The translations under genes and the position numbers were made by a program. 26,837 nt of DNA. Source: a virus. How positions within the stretch are numbered: the first letter of the stretch is position 1; every line of letters starts with the position of its first letter. Under the pieces are notes generated by a model. It made no database searches. It worked only from the letters and a program-made list of their open reading frames with translations, and was not told where the DNA came from. The DNA lies in IMG/VR virus record IMGVR_UViG_3300027631_000112, positions 1 to 26,837 of that record; one strand, given 5' to 3'. This document shows positions 1 to 6,626 of this stretch, piece after piece.

Positions 1-212
1 GTTATAGATGTATTAAGGGGTACTGCTAGGTTATCGTCCACTATCACGCGTCCGCCACCACCACCCCCACCAGTAGCGCCTTGGGCAAGGAATGTGGCAT
101 GAGAACTACCGCCGGAAGCCCCACCGGCTACTATTACTGCTTGAACAGTAGTAGGAAACGGTGAAGAAGAAGAAATTGAATTAAGATATGAAAGTGAAGA
201 AAGTCTTGTCAT
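1..212 (-). CDS. Glycine-rich tail tip/fibre protein, N-terminal part (cut by window edge)
   Basis: An open frame starts at ATG 212-210 and runs without a stop to the left edge, giving about 70 residues. It begins MTRLSSLSYLNSIS, then has a segment TTVQAVIVAGGASGG followed by a run of glycines (ATGGGGGGGRVIVDDN). A short beta strand ending in V-A-G-G and then glycine-rich loops is typical of the glycine-rich domain found at the start of many phage tail appendage proteins; that family assignment is from memory of the pattern. The start lies one base after the stop of the large fibre gene (TAATATG). No clear Shine-Dalgarno sequence is visible, so translation probably depends on re-initiation. 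It could be another fibre subunit or an adhesin at the fibre tip. The C-terminus and true length are unknown. Confidence 0.72.
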   Translation of the reverse strand, partial: MTRLSSLSYLNSISSSSPFPTTVQAVIVAGGASGGSSHATFLAQGATGGGGGGGRVIVDDNLAVPLNTSI

Positions 213-213
213 A

Positions 214-3200
214 TTATGCGTACGAAGTTAAGGCGCCTATTACAGTCCAAGTACTAGGCGTTGTTTGGATAAAGGATAAAGTGACTAAATTAACTCTACT
301 AACTACACCAATAGCAGCTACCGCACCTTGCCACTTTATTGTAAAAGGCGCTCCATTAATTGTTATACTAGTTAAGGGTAGATAAGCTGTCGCTCCCTGC
401 ACTATTATTAAAGTAGCAGTACTAACATAATTAGCAGTAGTGGGTATATTAGTAAAATTTGCAGTAAAATTTGCACTAACACTAGGAAAATAAAATATAC
501 CTGATAGACTATAATTTAGTGTTACTGTATTAGATACTATTGTTGGAGTAGTAAAGTATTCTTGAAATGCTGCGGCTGTAGTTATACCTGTAAAAGTAGG
601 ACTAATTTTTGGCGCTCTTAAATCTAAGGCATTAGTAGTTGCTGTACTAACTGGTTTATTTAAGTCAGTAGTATCTTCAGCAAACTCTAATCCAACCATT
701 TTTTTAGTAATACCACTTACTGTTCCACTAAAGGTTGGGCTTGCAGCAAATACTAAATTTCCAGTACCTGTCTTATTTGATATAATGCTGGCTAATTCTG
801 CAGAAGTAGTTGAAGCATGTACTGATAGTTTATTACTTGTATAGGCAACAGTACCTCCTGTACTAAAATTAACTGAACTTAGATCAGTACCTGTAAATGT
901 TAATGTGTTATCTACAGTAAGAATTTTATCATTAGCAATAGTTAATGTAGAACCAAGTGAGGGGGCGGTAATTGTTACTTTGTTAATTGTAGTAGCGGAA
1001 GCAACACCAAGAGTTGGTGTTACTAATGCTGGACTTGTAGCAAATACTAATGAGCCACTACCTGTTTCGTCTGATATAATACTAGCTAGCTCAGTTGACG
1101 TAGTTGAAGAAAATGCTGATAGTTTATTAGCTGTATAGGCAACAGTACCTCCTGCACTAAAACTAACTGAACTTGCATCTGTACCCGTAAATGTTAGAGT
1201 ATTACTTGCTGTTAATGTTTTACCATCAGCAATAGTTAATGTTGACGCAGTTGCTGGAGCAGTAATTGTTACTCTGTTAATTGTAGTAGAGAGACTACCA
1301 TTAACAACAAAGTTACCATTAATTATTAAATCATTATTAATTGTTGTAGTACCATACCCTGCACCCATGCTTAGGGCACTAGCCGCTCCGAAGGCATTAA
1401 TAGTAGTTGCAGTTGTATTCAATAATGCAAAACTTGTGCTTGGTGTAGTTAACGATGTAGTAATTGCTGGACTTGTACCAAATACTAGTGCTCCAGAGCC
1501 AGTTTCATCACTAATTACGCCCGCTAATTCTGCTGAAGTAGTTACAGCAAATGCTGATAGTTTATCAGCTGTATAGGCAACAGTACCTCCTGTACTAAAA
1601 TTAACTGAACTTAGATCCGTACCTGTAAATGTTAGGGTGTTATCTACAGTAAGAATTTTACCCTCTGCAATAGTTAGGGTAGAACCAGTTGCTGGAGCAG
1701 TAATAGCTACTCTGTTAACTGTAGTAGCTGAGGCAATGCCCAGCGTTGGTGTTGTTAGTACTGGGCTTGCTGAAAACACTAAAGATCCAGAGCCTGTTTC
1801 ATCTGATATAATACTAGCTAATTCTGCAGAAGTAGTAGCAGCATGTACTGATAGTTTATTACTTGTATAAGCAACAGTACCTCCTGTACTAAAATTAACT
1901 GAACTTAGATCAGTACCTGTAAATGTTAGGGTATTACTTGCTGTTAATGTTTTACCCTCTGCAATAGTTAATGTAGAACCAGTTGCTGGGGCAGTAATTG
2001 TTACTCTGTTAACTGTAGTAGCTGAGGCAATGCCCAGCGTTGGTGTTACTAATACGGGACTTGTAGCAAATACTAACGATCCAGAGCCTGTTTCATCACT
2101 AATTACACCCAGTAATTCAGCTGAAGTAGTTGCAGCAAACGCACTAAGTTTATCGCTTGTTGTGGCTAATGTGCCGCTCGTTGGCATTGTTAATGATGTA
2201 ATACCTGTTGCAGTAAGTGTTGTAGCAAATGCACCACTAGTAGTTAAGTTACCTCCTAAGGTAATAGTCTTACCCGTGTTATTTACGCCCGTGCCGCCAT
2301 ATGTTGGATCAATAATAGTAGCATTCCAAGTACCAGTACCTATTGTAGCAACACTAGTTAGGCTGGAAGTAGTAACACCTGAACCAAGTGTTGACGCACT
2401 TAGTACATCAATACCACTAATCTTAAATGTTTTACCACCTACAACATTAAAATATTCTGAAGAAGTCCAGCCATTTGCGGCACTCCAAGTAATATATTTA
2501 TCAGTTGCACCTTTAAGAGTAATACCACCACCTGTGGCGGATACATCTGTTGGGCTAGCTGTATCACCTAAGGTAATATTAATATCATCTACAGAAACAG
2601 TAGTGGCATTAATAGTTGTTGTTGTACCATTAACAATAAAGTTACCACTAATTGTTAAATCATTGTTAATTGTTGTAGTACCAGAACTTGCACCAATACT
2701 TAATGTTGTTGCGGAACCGGCAAAGTTAATTGTAGTTGCAGTTGTATTCAATAATGCAAAAGTTGTACTTGGTGTAGTTAACGATGTGGTAATTGTTGGA
2801 CTGGTACCAAATACCAGTGCTCCACTGCCTGTTTCATCTGATATAATACTAGCTAGCTCAGTTGACGTAGTAGCAGCAAACACGGATAGTTTATTACTTG
2901 TATAAGCAACAGTACCTCCCGTACTAAAATTAACTGTACTTAGATCCGTACCTGTAAATGTTAGGGTATTACTTGCTGTTAATGTTTTACCATTAGCAAT
3001 AGTTAGGGTAGAACCAGTTGCTGGAGCAGTAATAGCTACTCTGTTAATTGTAGTAGCTGAGGCAATGCCCAGCGTTGGTGTTGTTAGTACTGGGCTTGCT
3101 GAAAACACTAAAGATCCAGAGCCAGTTTCATCACTAATTATACCCAGTAGTTCAGCTGAAGTAGTTGCAGCAAATGCTGATAGTTTATTACTTGTATAGG

Positions 3201-5637
3201 CAACAGTACCTCCCGTACTAAAATTAACTGTACTTGCGTCAGTACCCGTAAATGTTAGTGTATTACTTGCTGTTAATGTTTTACCATCAGCAATAGTTAA
3301 TGTAGAACCATTTGCAGGAGTAGTAATAGCTACTTTGTTAATTGTAGTAGCTGAGGCAACACCAAGCGTTGGTGTTGTTAGTGTTGGAGAAGTTAAATTT
3401 GCAGAATTTAAAGTGGGACTTGTAGCAAATACCAGTGCTCCACTACCTGTTTCATCACTAATTACGCCAGCTAATTCTGAGGAAGTAGTAGCGGCAAATA
3501 CTGATAATTTACTACCGGTATATACAACAGTACCTCCAGTACCAAAATTAATTGAAGAAGCATCAGTACCTGTAAATGCTAGAGTATTATTTACAGTAAG
3601 AGTTTTATTATCAGCAATAGTTAACGTAGAACCAGATGCAGGAGTAGTAATTGTTACTTTATTAATTGTAGTAGCTGAGGCAACACCAATAGTTGGTGTT
3701 ACTAGTGTTGGAGAATTTAAGGTTGGGCTTGCTGAAAACACTAATGATCCAGACCCTGTCTCATCACTAATTATACCCAGTAGTTCAGCTGAAGTAGTTA
3801 CAGCAAATGCGGATAGTTTATTAGCTGTATAGGCAACAGTACCTCCCGTACTAAAATTAACTGAACTTGCATCCGTACCTGTAAATGTTAGGGTATTATT
3901 TGTTGTTAATGTTTTACCCTCTGCAATAGTTAATGTAGAACCAGTTGCTGGAGCAGTAATAGCTACTCTGTTAACTGTAGTAGCTGAGGCAACGCCAAGC
4001 GTTGGTGTTACTAATACAGGGCTTGTAGCAAGAACATTACTACCAGTACCAGTAACTGTATTGAACGCAGTAAATGAAGAAGACCAAGATGCTGCCGTAG
4101 TTCCTGTAATTGCCGTTACTGTAAAAATAGCAGAAGTACTTGGGGGCACTACTAATATAATGTTTAATCCACTACTTTGTACAGTTATGTTATCCGTACT
4201 ATTATTTACAATTTGATATTGTTGGCCAATTACTAATGTACTTGTAACTGGAAGTACTACAATTTGTGTTGCAGTACCTGTAAAATATTGTTGATGATTG
4301 CTGGAATTAGTTAACGTAGTAGTTAATGTATTAGTTATAGTAGTACTATATCCATTAATATTATTCTTACTTGAAACTATATTTGCACTAATATCTGCTG
4401 CTGATATTGTACCGGTAAACGTTGGACTTGCTGAAAACACTAGTAGTCCACTACCTGTTTCATCTGATATAATACTAGCTAGCTCAGTTGACGTAGTAGC
4501 AGCAAACACGGATAGTTTATTACTTGTATAAACAACAGTACCGCCACTACTAAAATTAACTGAACTTAGATCCGTACCCGTAAATGTTAGGGTATTACTT
4601 GCTGTTAATGTTTTACCATCAGCAATAGTTAATGTAGAACCATTTGCAGGAGTAGTAATAGCTACTTTGTTAATTGTAGTAGCTGAGGCAACACCAAGAG
4701 TCGGTGTTGTTAGTGTTGGACTTAATAGTGGTATACTAATAACACCATTATTAATTGTAATAGTAGTACCATCAACTTTTACACCACCTAGTACACTAGT
4801 ACTTGCTACTGGAATTCCTCCTGGAGGTAGTCCAGTATAGTATAGTTGCCCTGATGCATTATATGTTAAAGTTGAGCCGTCTACTTTAACGCCGCCAAGT
4901 ACTGATGTACTGGCTACAGGTAAAATATAACTAATTACACCACTATTAATAGAAATAGTAGTACCATCAACTTTAACGCCACCAAGTACTGATGTACTAG
5001 ATATGGGTAAAGTATAAGCATATGGTGCACTAATTACACCATTATTAATTGTAATAGTAGTATTATCGATTTTAACGCCACCAAGTACTGTTGTACTGGC
5101 TACAGGTAATGAATATCTTGCTGCATTTATTGCTGCAGTAGTTGCTGTACTAACTGGTTTATTTAAGTCAGTAGTATCTTCAGCAAACTCTAATCCAACC
5201 ATTTTTTTAGTAATACCATTTACAGTACCACTAAATGTTGCTGTACCCGTAAAGTTAGGCGAAGCTTTTGGCGCTAGTAATCCTTCAGCTAATAATGCTC
5301 TAGATGATTCAACTAATATAGCGTTATTAATTGCAGTAGTTGTTAATGTATCTGTAATACCATATCCAGCAATTGTAGTAGGCTTACTACTTAAACTTGC
5401 AAATACACCATTAAATCCACTAATAATACCACTACTAATTGTAATGGTTGTACCATCTACTTTTACTAAGCCTAATACAAGATTAGTAGCTGTAGGTATA
5501 GCTGCCCAACTTGTATTAGTACCGTCAGTAACTAAATACTTTCCACTATTACCAGCAACTGTTGGTAATACCATACTTGATGATAACACATTTAGTTGAG
5601 TAATATAGTCTGTTTGACCAACGTAAAAACTAGGCAT
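214..5637 (-). CDS. Large repeat-built tail fibre protein (1807 aa)
   Basis: A probable side or tip fibre for host attachment, extremely rich in Thr, Ser, Ala, Val and Gly. Four regions can be seen. Residues 1-180 are an N-terminal part with a TKKMVGLEFAEDTTDLNKP segment. Residues about 180-300 hold four copies of a VLGGVKVDGTTI motif. Residues about 310-1640 hold nine copies of a repeat of about 95 residues (key parts SATTIN.V.IT.P, STLTIA, LTFTGTD, GGTVAYT, ISDETGSG). The C-terminal 170 residues repeat the TKKMVGLEFAED segment and end in a beta domain (NAPF/WTVIGALTSYA region). Non-repeat inserts follow copies 1 and 5; the second (ISGNFIVNG, DINITLGDT) resembles domains seen in fibres of aquatic phages. 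The start ATG follows the upstream stop directly (TAAATG) and has a strong GAGGAG site. No enzymatic motif is visible. Assignment as a fibre is firm; the receptor is unknown. Confidence 0.88.
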   Translation of the reverse strand: MPSFYVGQTDYITQLNVLSSSMVLPTVAGNSGKYLVTDGTNTSWAAIPTATNLVLGLVKVDGTTITISSGIISGFNGVFASLSSKPTTIAGYGITDTLTTTAINNAILVESSRALLAEGLLAPKASPNFTGTATFSGTVNGITKKMVGLEFAEDTTDLNKPVSTATTAAINAARYSLPVASTTVLGGVKIDNTTITINNGVISAPYAYTLPISSTSVLGGVKVDGTTISINSGVISYILPVASTSVLGGVKVDGSTLTYNASGQLYYTGLPPGGIPVASTSVLGGVKVDGTTITINNGVISIPLLSPTLTTPTLGVASATTINKVAITTPANGSTLTIADGKTLTASNTLTFTGTDLSSVNFSSGGTVVYTSNKLSVFAATTSTELASIISDETGSGLLVFSASPTFTGTISAADISANIVSSKNNINGYSTTITNTLTTTLTNSSNHQQYFTGTATQIVVLPVTSTLVIGQQYQIVNNSTDNITVQSSGLNIILVVPPSTSAIFTVTAITGTTAASWSSSFTAFNTVTGTGSNVLATSPVLVTPTLGVASATTVNRVAITAPATGSTLTIAEGKTLTTNNTLTFTGTDASSVNFSTGGTVAYTANKLSAFAVTTSAELLGIISDETGSGSLVFSASPTLNSPTLVTPTIGVASATTINKVTITTPASGSTLTIADNKTLTVNNTLAFTGTDASSINFGTGGTVVYTGSKLSVFAATTSSELAGVISDETGSGALVFATSPTLNSANLTSPTLTTPTLGVASATTINKVAITTPANGSTLTIADGKTLTASNTLTFTGTDASTVNFSTGGTVAYTSNKLSAFAATTSAELLGIISDETGSGSLVFSASPVLTTPTLGIASATTINRVAITAPATGSTLTIANGKTLTASNTLTFTGTDLSTVNFSTGGTVAYTSNKLSVFAATTSTELASIISDETGSGALVFGTSPTITTSLTTPSTTFALLNTTATTINFAGSATTLSIGASSGTTTINNDLTISGNFIVNGTTTTINATTVSVDDINITLGDTASPTDVSATGGGITLKGATDKYITWSAANGWTSSEYFNVVGGKTFKISGIDVLSASTLGSGVTTSSLTSVATIGTGTWNATIIDPTYGGTGVNNTGKTITLGGNLTTSGAFATTLTATGITSLTMPTSGTLATTSDKLSAFAATTSAELLGVISDETGSGSLVFATSPVLVTPTLGIASATTVNRVTITAPATGSTLTIAEGKTLTASNTLTFTGTDLSSVNFSTGGTVAYTSNKLSVHAATTSAELASIISDETGSGSLVFSASPVLTTPTLGIASATTVNRVAITAPATGSTLTIAEGKILTVDNTLTFTGTDLSSVNFSTGGTVAYTADKLSAFAVTTSAELAGVISDETGSGALVFGTSPAITTSLTTPSTSFALLNTTATTINAFGAASALSMGAGYGTTTINNDLIINGNFVVNGSLSTTINRVTITAPATASTLTIADGKTLTASNTLTFTGTDASSVSFSAGGTVAYTANKLSAFSSTTSTELASIISDETGSGSLVFATSPALVTPTLGVASATTINKVTITAPSLGSTLTIANDKILTVDNTLTFTGTDLSSVNFSTGGTVAYTSNKLSVHASTTSAELASIISNKTGTGNLVFAASPTFSGTVSGITKKMVGLEFAEDTTDLNKPVSTATTNALDLRAPKISPTFTGITTAAAFQEYFTTPTIVSNTVTLNYSLSGIFYFPSVSANFTANFTNIPTTANYVSTATLIIVQGATAYLPLTSITINGAPFTIKWQGAVAAIGVVSRVNLVTLSFIQTTPSTWTVIGALTSYA
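634..715. repeat. 82-bp exact direct repeat, copy A (3' end of fibre gene)
   Basis: Base-for-base identical, by reading, to 5137-5218. It encodes the KKMVGLEFAEDTTDLNKP segment near the C-terminus of the fibre. The two copies start 4503 bases apart, a multiple of three, so they are in the same reading frame. Confidence 0.9.
720..4740 (-). repeat. Nine tandem-like copies of a ~95-residue fibre repeat
   Basis: The coding strand contains nine units beginning with (V/I)ASATT(I/V)N(K/R)V or a close variant (the eighth begins LSTTINRV). On the plus strand they begin near 4706, 4004, 3692, 3373, 3074, 2041, 1745, 1290 and 1013. A full unit runs through LTIADGKTLT, NTLTFTGTD, NFSTGGTVAYT and ELASIISDETGSG to TSPTLVTPTLG. 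Copies differ by a few substitutions at the protein level, and some are nearly identical in DNA: 1667-1794 and 2996-3123 differ at one position in 128 by my reading. Spacers between units vary, and two contain unrelated inserts. The boundaries given are approximate. Confidence 0.88.
4740..5115 (-). repeat. Four copies of a VLGGVKVDG fibre motif
   Basis: Within the N-terminal part of the fibre, four units of about 25-40 residues share the pattern P(V/I)(A/S)ST(S/T)VLGGVK(V/I)D followed by a short strand and usually NGVIS. A fifth, diverged copy (LVLGLVKVDGTTI) lies near 5420-5490. This is the kind of short beta motif common in trimeric fibre shafts, and the unit differs from the longer repeat that follows. 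Confidence 0.8.
5137..5218. repeat. 82-bp exact direct repeat, copy B (5' part of fibre gene)
   Basis: Identical to 634-715. It encodes the KKMVGLEFAEDTTDLNKP segment near residues 140-167 of the fibre. With copy A it brackets the whole repeat array. Confidence 0.9.
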
Positions 5638-6567
5638 TTAAATCTCCTCAATATCAACAGTAGTACTGTATATTTCAAACATAGGATGTACTAAATCAGG
5701 TAATTGAGATAATTTTCCGTAAATCTGATGTGCTTGTTCTTTATCCCAGTCCTCACTATTATCTGGAAATAGGCTAATTACCAATGGTCGTGGTAGCCCA
5801 TTACCACGTAAAATTCTAGTAAACTCTAATCTATCTGAGGGTACTAAATACTTTAAATCAAAATTCATACTTCTGTAACTAATGCCACGATTTGTAACAA
5901 GATCACCAGACTCAGTACGAGTATGCGCGCTTAAATCTTTAGTAGTAGAAGATAGTCCAAAGGAGGTATTGTACTTAGGATACCAGTATGATCCAACGAC
6001 TAATCTTGAAGCTTCGATGTAAGGACTCTGATTTTGTGAGTCTACTATCTCAATTAATAAGCTAGTACAGGCAGCTTGTGATGCTAAGGGTATCCAGACT
6101 CTGCCGTAGGTTCCTCCACCATAGGAGTAGCTGTTAACTCCTAGGGGTAGTGTACCCCAATTCCATAAACCTAATACCTGATAGGGACATGCCATAACCA
6201 CGCCTGAGTCAAACCTTAAGGTGCCAGTAGCCGCAGTTGTTGGTGAGTCTACTGTCCCACCAAGTGTAGGAGCAGTTCCAGTATATCCACGAACTCTGAT
6301 TGTTGCAGCTGAGGATAGATTGCAGAAAGGCAGTATAACACCACCAATATTTGAACTTGCTAAACTAACCACTAAGTTAGCCTTAGCAGCATACAGGCCA
6401 TTCACTGCTGCAGTAGTAACAGAACCAGATCTCCAAACAAGTGATTTGGAGTCTAGTTTCATGTTCGACGCTGGAGTGCCTCCAGATGCTGTACTGGAAG
6501 CAGTTATAGTAGACGTACTAAGGTCTACTATATTTTGATAAATTATTCTTAAATTATTTGCTGCCAT
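5638..6567 (-). CDS. Tail tip-associated structural protein, unknown (309 aa)
   Basis: I do not recognise a named family with certainty. The N-terminus (MAANNLRIIYQN, then ASNMKLDSKSLVWRS) looks like the start of a beta-sandwich of the discoidin/carbohydrate-binding kind found in phage tail tips. It is followed by small polar strands and a glycine/tyrosine loop (SYSYGGGTYGRVW). The C-terminal half holds charged segments and ends in IYSTTVDIEEI. No signal peptide, membrane segment or catalytic motif is visible. It lies between the 976-residue tip protein (30-bp gap) and the large fibre, whose ATG directly follows its stop, so it probably joins fibre and tip or binds the fibre. The start ATG has only a weak GGA upstream. 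A possible promoter overlaps the end of the preceding gene. Structural role in the tail tip: likely. Exact role: unknown. Confidence 0.72.
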   Translation of the reverse strand: MAANNLRIIYQNIVDLSTSTITASSTASGGTPASNMKLDSKSLVWRSGSVTTAAVNGLYAAKANLVVSLASSNIGGVILPFCNLSSAATIRVRGYTGTAPTLGGTVDSPTTAATGTLRFDSGVVMACPYQVLGLWNWGTLPLGVNSYSYGGGTYGRVWIPLASQAACTSLLIEIVDSQNQSPYIEASRLVVGSYWYPKYNTSFGLSSTTKDLSAHTRTESGDLVTNRGISYRSMNFDLKYLVPSDRLEFTRILRGNGLPRPLVISLFPDNSEDWDKEQAHQIYGKLSQLPDLVHPMFEIYSTTVDIEEI

Positions 6568-6596
6568 ATTCGTCCAATACGTTTAAATTGTTTTCT

Positions 6597-6626
6597 ATCA
6601 TACTGATATAGAAATAGTCTTGTTAA
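6597..6626 (-). promoter_or_regulatory. Possible sigma70-like promoter before the 309-aa tip gene
   Basis: On the minus strand TTAACA (6626-6621) and TATGAT (6602-6597) are separated by 18 bases; each hexamer matches consensus at 5 of 6 positions. A start near 6590 would leave a leader of about 20 bases before ATG 6567. It overlaps the last codons of the 976-residue gene and has no terminator before it. In AT-rich DNA this could be chance. Confidence 0.35.

Noticed and set aside
2030-2905. A 291-codon open frame on the plus strand across the fibre repeats, and several shorter ones nearby
   Set aside because: It is the antisense of the repeat array. Its valine-, alanine- and proline-rich translation repeats with the same period, and the minus-strand frame is continuous and makes a sensible fibre.
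720-4740. Repeats as a CRISPR array or a diversity-generating retroelement target
   Set aside because: The repeats are long, in frame and coding, with no short uniform spacers. No reverse transcriptase or template repeat is visible in the window.
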